NCBI RefSeq assembly: GCF_002197985.1
Contig: NZ_NBYK01000009.1
Location: 13,694 to 77,693 of the forward strand
Length of the DNA stretch: 64,000 nt
Origin: Halopseudomonas aestusnigri
GTDB taxonomy: Bacteria > Pseudomonadota > Gammaproteobacteria > Pseudomonadales > Pseudomonadaceae
Direction of reading: 5' to 3'
Part shown: positions 8,722 through 16,855 of the stretch, in pieces
How positions within the stretch are numbered: position 1 is the stretch's first letter
Layout: every line of letters starts with the position of its first letter
Notes under the pieces: model-generated
What the model was told of the DNA's origin: nothing
Databases searched by the model: none
Seen by the model: the letters and a program-made list of their open reading frames with translations, nothing else
Program-made: the position numbers and the translations under genes

Positions 8722-9216
8722 ATGTCCCATCCCTTTGATGTTCTCAGCATTCCTAATCGTCCCGGCCGGTTGATCTTCACGCCTTGCCCTGGCACCAAGG
8801 ACAGCAGCATCGACAGCGCTTTGAACACTCTGCAACAGGCTGGCGCCGATGCGGTACTGACCCTGATGCCCTACGCCGAACTGGCGCATAACGCCGCTAG
8901 CGATTTGCCCGCGCTGTGCGCCGCGCAAGGGTTGCTCTGGCTGCATCTACCCGTGGCCGATGAGCAGGTGCCACAGGCGGATTTCGACGCAGCCTGGCCG
9001 GCGGCCATGGCGCAAATTGCTGAGCTGCTGGCGGCTGACAAGGCCATCGCCATCCACTGCAAAGGCGGTTCCGGGCGTACCGGGCTGATTGCTGCGCGCA
9101 TCCTGATCGAGCTGGATATCGCCCGCAGCGAAGCCATTAGCCTGGTGCAGGCGCTGCGGCCGAAAGCCATTCAGCATCCGGCCCATGCGGGCTGGATCGC
9201 CCAGTTCGGCAACTGA
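8722..9216 (+). CDS. Dual-specificity-like (CDKN3-type) phosphatase in the ars operon
   Basis: 164 residues. The catalytic loop [17 protein letters not shown] at about residues 110-126 has the HCX5R(T) signature of cysteine-dependent phosphatases, close to the cyclin-dependent kinase inhibitor 3 domain. An aspartate-containing loop ([13 protein letters not shown]) precedes it. It lies 18 bases after arsH and ends where ynfA begins. Genes of this type recur next to gapdh-arsJ; the substrate is unknown to me. Arsenylated metabolites or arsenate reduction are possibilities, not facts. Confidence 0.85.
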   Translation: MSHPFDVLSIPNRPGRLIFTPCPGTKDSSIDSALNTLQQAGADAVLTLMPYAELAHNAASDLPALCAAQGLLWLHLPVADEQVPQADFDAAWPAAMAQIAELLAADKAIAIHCKGGSGRTGLIAARILIELDIARSEAISLVQALRPKAIQHPAHAGWIAQFGN

Positions 9217-9217
9217 G

Positions 9218-9547
9218 ATGAGCATGCTCAATACCCTGGGCCTGTTTGCCCTGACGGCGCTGGCCGAGATCATCGGCTGCTACCTGCCGTACCTGTGGCT
9301 TCAGGGCAAGAGCATCTGGTTGCTGGTGCCTGCCGCCGCCGCGCTGGCGCTGTTCGCCTGGCTACTGACCTTGCACCCGACCGCCGCCGGCCGGGTGTAT
9401 GCCGCTTACGGCGGGGTGTATGTGGCGATGGCAATTATCTGGCTGTGGCTGGTGGACGGGATTCGCCCGACCCATTGGGACCTGCTGGGCGCCGGCGTGG
9501 CCCTGCTCGGTATGGCGATCATCATGTTTGCGCCGCGTAGCGCCTAA
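9218..9547 (+). CDS. YnfA-family small membrane protein
   Basis: 109 residues, four predicted membrane segments, with the family signature [16 protein letters not shown] and [21 protein letters not shown] 9218 directly follows the previous stop (9214-9216); a second ATG at 9224 is also possible. YnfA proteins resemble small multidrug-resistance transporters. Here it is embedded in the ars operon between a phosphatase and gapdh. Its link to arsenic is by position only. Confidence 0.88.
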   Translation: MSMLNTLGLFALTALAEIIGCYLPYLWLQGKSIWLLVPAAAALALFAWLLTLHPTAAGRVYAAYGGVYVAMAIIWLWLVDGIRPTHWDLLGAGVALLGMAIIMFAPRSA

Positions 9548-9571
9548 TCACTTTGTAGAAGGAATTCGTTT

Positions 9572-10576
9572 ATGGCTATCAAGGTAGGTATCAACGGTTT
9601 TGGTCGTATCGGTCGTCTGGCGCTGCGCGCCGCCTGGGGCTGGCCTGAATTTGAGTTTGTGCAGATCAACGACCCGGCCGGTGACGCCGCAACCCACGCC
9701 CATCTGATCAATTTCGATTCGGTGCATGGCCGCTGGAATAGCGAGGCGAGCAGTGAGGGCGAGTGCATCCTGATCGACGGCAAACGCATTCAGGTCAAGG
9801 CCAACAAGACCATTGCCGATACTGACTGGAGCGGCTGCGATCTGGTGATTGAGGCCAGCGGCAAGATGAAAACCGTTGCGGTGCTGCAGGCGTACCTGGA
9901 TCAAGGCGTGAAACGCGTGGTGGTCTGCGCACCGGTAAAAGAGCAGGGCGCGCTGAATATCGTGATGGGCGTTAACCAGCAGCTATTCGACCCGGCGCAG
10001 CACCGCATTGTTACGGCGGCGTCCTGCACCACCAACTGTCTGGCCCCAGTGGTCAAGGTGATTCACGAGAACCTCGGTATCCGCCACGGCTCGATCACCA
10101 CCATCCACGACCTGACCAACACCCAGAGCATTCTCGACACCCCGCACAAGGACCTGCGCCGCGCCCGCGCCAGCGGCATGAGTCTGATCCCCACCAGCAC
10201 CGGTTCCGCCACGGCAATTGCCGAGATCTTCCCCGAGCTGCGCGGCAAGCTCAACGGCCACGCCGTGCGCGTGCCCCTGGCCAACGCCTCGCTGACCGAT
10301 TGCGTATTCGAAGTCGAGCGTGCGACCACGGTGGAGGAGGTCAATCAACTGCTGAAAGCTGCTGCCGCTGGCCCGCTCAAGGGCATCCTCGGTTACGAGG
10401 AACGTCCGCTGGTATCCATCGACTACCGCACCGATCCGCGCTCTTCGATTATCGACGCGCTGTCGACCATGGTGGTCAACGGCACCCAGGTGAAGCTCTA
10501 CGCCTGGTACGACAACGAGTGGGGCTACGCGAATCGCGCGGTTGAGCTGGCGCGGATGGTCGGCGCCGCCGACTGA
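9572..10576 (+). CDS. gapdh: Glyceraldehyde-3-phosphate dehydrogenase of the ars operon
   Basis: 334 residues, full length. NAD site [13 protein letters not shown] at the N-terminus and the active-site block [14 protein letters not shown] near residue 150. Placed directly before arsJ. In this pairing the enzyme uses arsenate in place of phosphate to form unstable 1-arseno-3-phosphoglycerate, which ArsJ exports; this gives As(V) resistance without reduction. The housekeeping GAPDH must lie elsewhere. Start follows GAAGGAATTC at good spacing. Confidence 0.93.
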   Translation: MAIKVGINGFGRIGRLALRAAWGWPEFEFVQINDPAGDAATHAHLINFDSVHGRWNSEASSEGECILIDGKRIQVKANKTIADTDWSGCDLVIEASGKMKTVAVLQAYLDQGVKRVVVCAPVKEQGALNIVMGVNQQLFDPAQHRIVTAASCTTNCLAPVVKVIHENLGIRHGSITTIHDLTNTQSILDTPHKDLRRARASGMSLIPTSTGSATAIAEIFPELRGKLNGHAVRVPLANASLTDCVFEVERATTVEEVNQLLKAAAAGPLKGILGYEERPLVSIDYRTDPRSSIIDALSTMVVNGTQVKLYAWYDNEWGYANRAVELARMVGAAD

Positions 10577-10592
10577 GAATCGCCCTGCGTAT

Positions 10593-10651
10593 GTGGGAGG
10601 GGCTTTAGCCGCGACTTGCCTCCAATTTGTCGCGGCTAAAGCCCCTCTCAC
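10593..10651. repeat. REP-like inverted repeat pair between gapdh and arsJ
   Basis: Arms GTGGGAGGGGCTTTAGCCGC (10593 on) and its near-exact reverse complement ending at 10651 enclose a 13-base loop. This is the pattern of the short GTGGGAG...CGCGAC palindromes scattered in Pseudomonas genomes. It may also reduce read-through into arsJ. Confidence 0.8.
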
Positions 10652-10693
10652 CTAGTTGCACACCCTCCAGCCAAGCTTCCGAGCAGGATCGTT

Positions 10694-11911
10694 ATGCACG
10701 CCTTATCCCGCCTAGCCCCCGAAGTGCGCCAATACCTATTGGTAACCGGCAACTACTGGGCCTTTACCCTCACCGACGGCGCGTTGCGCATGTTGGTGGT
10801 GCTGCATTTTCATAGCCTCGGTTACACGCCGCTGCAGATTGCCGCGCTGTTTCTGTTCTATGAGATTTTCGGCGTCATAACCAATCTGGTCGGCGGTTAT
10901 CTGGGCGCGCGGCTGGGGCTTAATCGCACCATGAATATCGGCCTGGGTCTGCAGGTGGCGGCCTTGCTGATGCTCACCGTGCCGGCGGCCTGGCTGACGA
11001 TTCCCTGGGTGATGGGAGCTCAGGCGCTGTCCGGTATCGCCAAAGACCTGAACAAGATGAGTGCGAAAAGCTCGATCAAATTGCTGGTGCCTGACAGCCA
11101 GCAGGGCACGCTATACAAGTGGGTGGCGATCCTTACCGGCTCGAAGAATGCGCTCAAGGGCGTGGGTTTCTTTATGGGTGGCGCGTTGCTGGCGCTGCTC
11201 GGTTTCGCTGGGGCGGTGCTGGCCATGGCGGCGGTGTTGGCGCTGATCTGGCTGGCCAGCCTGGTGCTGCTGAAAAAGGATCTGGGCAAGGCCAAGGCCA
11301 AGCCAAAGTTTCGCGACATTCTGTCCAAAAGCCGGGCAATCAATATTCTCTCTGCCGCCCGCTTGTTCTTATTCGGCGCCCGCGATGTGTGGTTTGTCGT
11401 CGCGCTGCCGGTGTATCTGTCCAGCGTGTTTGGCTGGGATTTCTGGATGGTCGGCGGCTTTCTCGCTGCCTGGGTGATCGGCTACGGCATTGTGCAGTCC
11501 TTCGCCCCGGCCATCACCGGCAAGGCCAGCGGCCAGTTGCCGGATGGTCGTGCGGCATTCGCTTGGGCGGCCGTGCTGGCTGGGTTGCCCGCCGCAATTG
11601 CCCTGGGTCTGAACAGTGATTTGCCGGCGCAGTGGGTCTTGCTCGGCGGGTTGATGGTGTTTGGCGCGCTGTTTGCGGTGAACTCCTCGCTGCACAGCTA
11701 CCTGATTGTCAGTTACGCCAAGGAAGACGGCGTGTCGCTGGATGTCGGCTTCTATTACATGTCCAACGCCCTCGGCCGGCTGATCGGCACGCTGCTGTCG
11801 GGCTGGGTGTATCAGGCCTATGGCTTGGAAGCTTGCCTGTGGGTGTCCTCGACTTTTGTCTTGTTGGCGGCGTTGATCTCCATTGGGCTGCCTCGGCATA
11901 CCAGTAACTGA
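10694..11911 (+). CDS. arsJ: ArsJ, MFS exporter of 1-arseno-3-phosphoglycerate
   Basis: 405 residues with about eleven to twelve membrane segments, typical MFS length. Features matching ArsJ are the N-terminal VTGNYWAFTLTDGALRMLV, the KDLNKMSAKSSIKLLVP loop near residue 120 and GSKNALKGVGFF. It closes the plus-strand ars operon, and its partner gapdh lies immediately upstream. The exported arsenoester breaks down to arsenate outside the cell. Confidence 0.93.
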   Translation: MHALSRLAPEVRQYLLVTGNYWAFTLTDGALRMLVVLHFHSLGYTPLQIAALFLFYEIFGVITNLVGGYLGARLGLNRTMNIGLGLQVAALLMLTVPAAWLTIPWVMGAQALSGIAKDLNKMSAKSSIKLLVPDSQQGTLYKWVAILTGSKNALKGVGFFMGGALLALLGFAGAVLAMAAVLALIWLASLVLLKKDLGKAKAKPKFRDILSKSRAINILSAARLFLFGARDVWFVVALPVYLSSVFGWDFWMVGGFLAAWVIGYGIVQSFAPAITGKASGQLPDGRAAFAWAAVLAGLPAAIALGLNSDLPAQWVLLGGLMVFGALFAVNSSLHSYLIVSYAKEDGVSLDVGFYYMSNALGRLIGTLLSGWVYQAYGLEACLWVSSTFVLLAALISIGLPRHTSN

Positions 11912-12032
11912 TCTGCCTTATTCCATTTGGCCAGCACAGCGACCTCATTTGATATGAATCGCCACTGGTCTTGTAGGCGCTCGATGACCGCTATTGGCCG
12001 TCTCCAGCCGTATATACACCAAACGCCTCTGG

Positions 12033-12995
12033 TCATCCACCGCGTCGCAACTCCCTGACACCCCGGCCCAGCTTGCGGCGCAACAGGGCCCGCAGGCTCA
12101 CCCCATCCGAGTACCCGACCTGTGCGGCGACTTGGTCGACGCTCGCGTTTCCGGTGCGCAAGAGATGGACGGCATGCTCCACGCGCAGGTCCTGGAAATA
12201 CGACAACGGTGTCTTGCCCAAAACGCTTTGCAGCCGCCGCGCCAAGGTGCGCTCGCTTGTGCCCGCGGCGCTGGCCGCCTCGGCCAGCGAGAACCCCTTC
12301 GCGAGCTGACTTCTGGCCCAGCACTCGAAGCGCTCCACCACCGGGTCGGCATGCGCAAGGTGGTCGGGAATAACGAACTCGGCTTGCGAACTGCGTGTCT
12401 CGACCAGCAGATAGCGTGCCACCAGGGCCGCCAGCGCCGGACTGCGCTCCCGGATGATGCGCAAGGCCAGGTCGACGTGGGCCAAAGCGGCACCCGCGGT
12501 AGTGAAGCGTGTCGAGTTCACGATCATGCGTGATTCGTCCAGCGTGACGTTCGGATAGCGCTGCCGAAACATCGGCCCCAACCACCATGACGTCGTCGCA
12601 CGATGCCCATCAAGCAGGCCGCTTTCTGCAAGCAAGAAGCTACCGGAGCAGGCGGCACCTAGGTGCGCGCCAGCGGTGGACCACTGCTGTAGCATGGCGA
12701 CCGCATCGGGCACATCGGGGCGTGCGAGGCGAGCCGAGAGCGTGTCAGGCATCTTGTCGCCAAACGCGGGCACGAGCACGACGTCTGGTGCCGGCACACC
12801 ACGCGCTGTGACCACGGGGACCGTCAAGCCTTGCGCAGTTCGGATGCGACGCCGCACGCCCACCAGCGTGAGCTCTATGTGCGCGGGAGCCTGTGGCAGC
12901 GAGCCCGCCATCGCATTGGCCAAGTCCACTGTGTCAGTGAGCGCCGCAAGCCCCAGATCAAACACGCCATCACAAACAAGGATATGGAGTTTCAT
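12033..12995 (-). CDS. GlxA-type AraC-family transcriptional regulator
   Basis: About 320 residues from ATG 12995 (MKLHILVCDGVFDLGL). The N-terminal half is a DJ-1/PfpI amidotransferase-like domain with GAHLGAACSGSFLLAESGLLDG; the C-terminal 100 residues are an AraC helix-turn-helix pair (SLAEAASAAGTSERTLARRL and VDQVAAQVGYSDGVSLRALL). The start is uncertain: the frame extends to an ATG at 13046, and neither start has a good ribosome site. It is divergent from the ABM-domain gene, which it probably controls. Confidence 0.85.
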   Translation of the reverse strand: MKLHILVCDGVFDLGLAALTDTVDLANAMAGSLPQAPAHIELTLVGVRRRIRTAQGLTVPVVTARGVPAPDVVLVPAFGDKMPDTLSARLARPDVPDAVAMLQQWSTAGAHLGAACSGSFLLAESGLLDGHRATTSWWLGPMFRQRYPNVTLDESRMIVNSTRFTTAGAALAHVDLALRIIRERSPALAALVARYLLVETRSSQAEFVIPDHLAHADPVVERFECWARSQLAKGFSLAEAASAAGTSERTLARRLQSVLGKTPLSYFQDLRVEHAVHLLRTGNASVDQVAAQVGYSDGVSLRALLRRKLGRGVRELRRGG

Positions 12996-12997
12996 GG

Positions 12998-13017
12998 CAA
13001 CAATGATATCAATGTTG
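12998..13017. promoter_or_regulatory. Near-perfect 20-base palindrome, candidate operator
   Basis: CAACAATGATATCAATGTTG is symmetrical except for one A:A pair. It lies just upstream of the GlxA-like start and within the region divergent to the ABM gene, so it may be an autoregulatory operator. Confidence 0.5.
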
Positions 13018-13109
13018 TCATTATTGTCTATAGAGATGGCTGGCATGACGACTTAGACTGCGGGCTCGTTGATCCATTCACCTAACCCATTTACCCAAAG
13101 GATTACAGT

Positions 13110-13412
13110 ATGACCAAGCTCGCCCTGTTTGTTCGCCTCGAAGCCAAACCCGGCCAGGAGGCTGCGCTTGCCGACTTCCTGGCCAGCGCACTGCCGCTCG
13201 CCAACGCCGAGTCCGGCACCACGGCCTGGTTCGCATTGAAGTTTGGCCCGTCGACGTTCGGTGTGTTCGATGCCTTTGCCGATGAGGCAGGTCGCCAAGC
13301 ACATCTGAACGGCCAGATCGCTGCGGCCTTGATGGCCAACGCCGCGACCTTGCTCAGTTCTCCGCCCAATATCGAGAAGGTCGAACTGCTTGCAGCCAAA
13401 CTGCCTGCATGA
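13110..13412 (+). CDS. ABM-domain (antibiotic biosynthesis monooxygenase-like) protein
   Basis: 100 residues, a single ferredoxin-like alpha/beta fold. Typical ABM features are LALFVRLEAKPGQEAALADFL at the N-terminus and TTAWFALKFGPSTFGVFDAF in the middle, with the FADEAGRQAHL helix. Small proteins of this type act as quinol or reactive-metabolite monooxygenases or as stress proteins; no substrate can be named. It has a good ribosome site region (AAAGGATTACAGT) and is divergent from the GlxA-type regulator. Confidence 0.85.
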   Translation: MTKLALFVRLEAKPGQEAALADFLASALPLANAESGTTAWFALKFGPSTFGVFDAFADEAGRQAHLNGQIAAALMANAATLLSSPPNIEKVELLAAKLPA

Positions 13413-13790
13413 CAACCCGGCCTTGACCCAATCAGGTCACGCTGCAGGATGGGGGTCACACGGCCCTACGCAGCGATCCCCCTCGATTGCACTTGCCCTG
13501 GGAACTACCTTCCACAGCGATTGGGGGGGCATTATTGCAGCCAGAACTTCCAAGCTGCGTCAGCAAGCAGGGGCAACATCAGGGCGAGCTGAGATGTTCC
13601 GATTCGTCGGGTAGTTATCGAGAAGTACCGACTGTTTGCAACGTGTCGGTACCGAGAACCGTCTGGGCGAGCCAGATTTCCGGCCCATTGGAAGTCTGCA
13701 GTCCGCAAGCGCGGATCGATCGAGCGATTTGTTGAAAATCAACGGCCTGGCATCAGGCTGTGCGGGCTGGTGAGGGTTCCTGCGGGTGTA
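13413..13790. other. Gene-free stretch before IS remnants
   Basis: About 380 bases with no convincing gene. It ends at TAGTTGCCCCCGCTAAACTGGACACC (starting near 13788), whose form suggests the terminal inverted repeat of the IS3-type fragment that follows. Confidence 0.45.
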
Positions 13791-13817
13791 GTTGCCCCCG
13801 CTAAACTGGACACCACC

Positions 13818-14356
13818 TCATTCGTTTGATGCCAGTTCCGCCCTGTACTCCCAGGGCGATTTCATTTTCAGCCCCTTGTGCGGGTGACTGCGGTTATAGT
13901 CTTCGACCCATTCCGGCAAGCTGGCCATCACCGTGGCGGCATCAGGGAGATCGTTCAAGTACACATAGTCGCGCTTAAACGTCTTCACGAAGCCCTCAGC
14001 CATGCCGTTGCTCTGAGGGCTTCTCACCGGTGTGGTACACACGACAAAGCCCAGAGAGGACGCGAAGGCTCGCGTTTCTTTGGCAGTGTAGCAACTGCCA
14101 TTGTCCGTCAGCCATTCCAGCGGATGAGGCACTCGCTCTGACTGGCCGAGCCGGTATTCTAAGCTTTCCAGCAGCAGGCCTTGAACCATCTCACCGGTGA
14201 TGCCACCAGTAGTCGCCACATAGCGCATCAGCTCACAATCACAGCAGTCCAGGCTGAAGGCTACGCGGACAACCTCCTTGTTCCAGCAGCGGATCTCAAG
14301 GCCATCTGAGCACCAACGAAGGTCCGGCTTCAACGTAATGACCTGGCCATTGCGGA
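13818..14356 (-). pseudogene. IS3-family transposase (OrfB), C-terminal fragment
   Basis: The minus strand encodes the catalytic core and C-terminus of an IS3-type integrase-like transposase: TLKPDLRWCSDGLEI (first catalytic Asp region), WLTDNGSCYTAKE (second Asp), SNGMAEGFVKTFKRDY (Glu) and the end HPHKGLKMKSPWEYR. The N-terminal half is missing: beyond about 14356 the sequence switches to another IS fragment on the opposite strand, so the gene is broken. Confidence 0.85.
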
Positions 14357-14537
14357 GACAACGCAGCCTGTGAGGGGTTCTTCGGCATGCTGAAACGCGA
14401 GCGAGTACACCATCGGCGTTACCGAACGCGGGACGAGGCAAGAGCTGATCTGTTTGAATACATCGAGCGGTTCCATAACCCCAGGATGCGACGTAGAGTT
14501 GCTGCTCAGGATCGGAAGCTCACAGCCGTTTTATAAC
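14357..14537 (+). pseudogene. C-terminal fragment of a second IS3-family transposase
   Basis: Plus-strand frame from 14357 reads DNAACEGFFGMLKRERV and ends AAQDRKLTAVL with TAA at 14535-14537. This is the last 60 residues of an IS3-family OrfB (the DNAACEGFFG block contains the catalytic Glu). It has no start and directly abuts fragments of two other elements, so it is debris. Confidence 0.8.
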
Positions 14538-15563
14538 CGTCCGTGGAAACGGGGTAGAACCCCAGGTAGTCGTCATCCCATTTGGTTTCGAACTCGCCAA
14601 GGCGCAGCTCAGCCTCGTCCGCCGTGCTGGACTGGTAAATCCGCTTCAGGTCAGCCGCTACCTCGGCGCGCCGTTTCCAAGAGACGTAGTTCAGGCTGTG
14701 CCTGACCATATGCACGATGCACAGTTGCACGCTGGTGTGCGGGAAGACAGCCTCGATGGCCTCGGGGAAGCCCTTCAGGCCATCCACGCAGGCGATGAAG
14801 ATGTCCTGCACGCCACGGTTGCGCAACTCGGTCACCACCTGCAACCAGAACTTGGCACCCTCGCTCTGGGCGATCCATAGCCCGAGGATTTCCTTCTCCC
14901 CGGCCAGGTTGATGCCCAGCGCCAGGTAAACCGCCTTCACCCGCACGGCACCCTCACGCACCTTGGTGTGGATGCAGTCGAGGTAGACGATGGGATAGAC
15001 CGCGTCGAGCGGCCGTGACTGCCAGGCCTTCACCTCATCGGTTACGGCATCGGTCACCGAGGAGATCAGACTGGGCGATACCTCGGCGCCATACATCTCC
15101 TGTAGGTGTGCCTGAATCTCGCGCACGGTCATGCCCCGTGCGTACAGCGAAAGAATCTTGTCGTCGAACCCCACCCAGCGGGTCTGGTGCTTCTCGACGA
15201 TCTGCGGTTCGAAGGTGCCATGCCGATCACGCGGTATCTCAATGGGCAGCTCGCCGAACTGGCCCTTGAGCTTCTTGCGGCTAAAGCCGTTGCGGGTATT
15301 GCCAGACGAGTTACCGACCGGCTGATGCTTGTCGTGCCCCAGATGGTGAGTCAACTCGGCATCCAGCGCACGCTCAACCAGCTTTTTGGTCAGCTGCTTG
15401 AGGATGCCTTCGGCACCAATCAGGTCTTCAGGTTTTTGATAGTTGGCCAAGAGCTGATCCAGCAGCTCGTCGGTGATGGGATGTAGTTTCTTGCTCATCG
15501 TGTCTCCGGTTCGGAGCGACAGTGTCGCTCATTAGCCGGTTACACAAAAATTCGTACACCCCC
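14538..15563 (-). mobile_element. IS256-family element, truncated at its 3' side
   Basis: The transposase frame starts at 15498 (MSKKLHPITDELLDQLL) and runs about 320 residues. Blocks GNTRNGFSRKKLKG, YPIVYLDCIHTKVREG (catalytic Asp), FIACVDGLKGFPEAI (second Asp) and QLCIVHMVRHSLNYV identify the mutator/IS256 family. The usual C-terminal 70 to 80 residues with the catalytic Glu (AIESxN region) are missing: the frame ends in unrelated sequence at the junction near 14538. A candidate terminal repeat (GGGGGTGTACGAATTTTTGT on the minus strand) begins at about 15563. The element is inactive. Confidence 0.85.
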
Positions 15564-15697
15564 GATCGAGCACCACCGCCAAATACAACCAGCCTTCATA
15601 GGTGGGGATGTAGGTGATGTCCGTGACCCAGACCTCGTTTGGTCACCTGCCTGATTGCTTCGATTTTGCACTCTTCGGGATAACGCGGATTGCTCAT
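15564..15697 (-). pseudogene. IS3-family OrfA/OrfB remnant interrupted by IS256
   Basis: Minus strand from ATG 15697, with AGGAGG upstream, encodes [19 protein letters not shown], a typical IS3 OrfA start. A short distance on, another frame gives [20 protein letters not shown], the first-Asp region of OrfB. Most of OrfA and half of OrfB are deleted between them, and the IS256 end cuts OrfB after AVVLDRG. Confidence 0.75.
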
Positions 15698-15857
15698 AGC
15701 ACCTCCTAGTGGGCCGTATTACGAGGTCAGGAGGTGGCTACGACAGTAGGGGCCACTCACTGAACGGATTCTGTAAAAATCTGATCGCAAGCCTCTCCCA
15801 AGCTTCACACCCTTAGCGATGGTTCTGCGGGTTCGATCAGGGTGTGAAAAACGTTGG

Positions 15858-16775
15858 TCAAGGCCCACTTGCACTTTGTCGTATTTTCTGTAAGAGCCAC
15901 GCTAGTCCTTGATCTGTATCAAACCTGTTGTGCCAATATGCATGGAGCTCTGGAGCGGGAAAGTCGAGCGGCGGCGTGTGGCAGCTCAGATTGAAAGTTT
16001 GAGCGAATACATGCGCGATCTGTGCGGGGAGATTGCAGATGTATCCGGTTTGTTCTGCGATCACGGGCATGGCCATGAAGTTTTGCACTAGCACGCCGCT
16101 ACGCCGTGCCAACCCCTGGGCACGCAAAGCATCATCAATGACATTTTCTCCTCGTTGGTGCATTTCAATCATGACGTGGGGGCGCTCAAGATAAAGGTTC
16201 AAAGGGAGACGCTCCTGAGTTAGACCTTCCTTCTGCCAGATCAGAGTCAACAAGGGCACGGATATTATAGGTGTTTGACGAAGGGATGCGGATGTTGGTC
16301 CTGGTGCGCCTATTATCAAGTCAATTTCGCCATTTTCCAGCAGTGACGAGATGTCGTTTCGCTGTGGGTACGGTAGTACCTCAACGATGACATTCGGTGC
16401 CTCGTGCGCAATCTGCGCAACTAGGCGGGGTAGGATCAAAAATTCAATGATGTCTCCGGCGGCGATACGAAACTTTCTCTGCTCGTACTGGGGCGCAAAT
16501 GGGGCCGCTCCTTTGAGCGCGCCATCCAGCTGTGCCAGAGCCTCACGTACAGGACCGATCAGCTCAATCGCGCGAGGTGTAGGTAGAAGACCTCCTCGAC
16601 CGTTAACAAACAGCTCGTCCGAAAGTCTGTCTCTTAGCCGACGCAATGCGTGGCTCACTGCTGACTGGCTTAATGCCAAGCGCTCGCTTGCCCTAGTCAC
16701 GTTTTGGGTTTCCCACAGAGTGACGAATACCACCAGCAAATTTAGATCCAAATTTCTAGTATTAATATTATTCAT
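15858..16775 (-). CDS. LysR-family transcriptional regulator
   Basis: 305 residues, standard LysR length. N-terminal winged helix LDLNLLVVFVTLWETQNVTRASERLALSQSAVSHALRRLRD is followed by a substrate-binding domain (residues 95-300). It is of the NodD/LinR-like branch by its N-terminal NLDLNLLVVF. It is divergent from the SsuD-like monooxygenase gene across an 80-base gap with an inverted repeat, so it most likely activates that operon in response to the substrate or sulfur status. Confidence 0.92.
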   Translation of the reverse strand: MNNINTRNLDLNLLVVFVTLWETQNVTRASERLALSQSAVSHALRRLRDRLSDELFVNGRGGLLPTPRAIELIGPVREALAQLDGALKGAAPFAPQYEQRKFRIAAGDIIEFLILPRLVAQIAHEAPNVIVEVLPYPQRNDISSLLENGEIDLIIGAPGPTSASLRQTPIISVPLLTLIWQKEGLTQERLPLNLYLERPHVMIEMHQRGENVIDDALRAQGLARRSGVLVQNFMAMPVIAEQTGYICNLPAQIAHVFAQTFNLSCHTPPLDFPAPELHAYWHNRFDTDQGLAWLLQKIRQSASGP

Positions 16776-16793
16776 ATCTGGTTTTCTATGAAT
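16770..16793. promoter_or_regulatory. Inverted repeat, candidate LysR-regulator site
   Basis: ATTCATA and TATGAAT flank a 10-base spacer, giving a T-N-A dyad of LysR type. It overlaps the first codons of the lysR gene and lies upstream of the monooxygenase gene. Confidence 0.5.
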
Positions 16794-16855
16794 TCATTTC
16801 CATCATTATGTGGCATTTGATGTAGTAGCTCCACTACAGCAATGCGAGAGCTACG

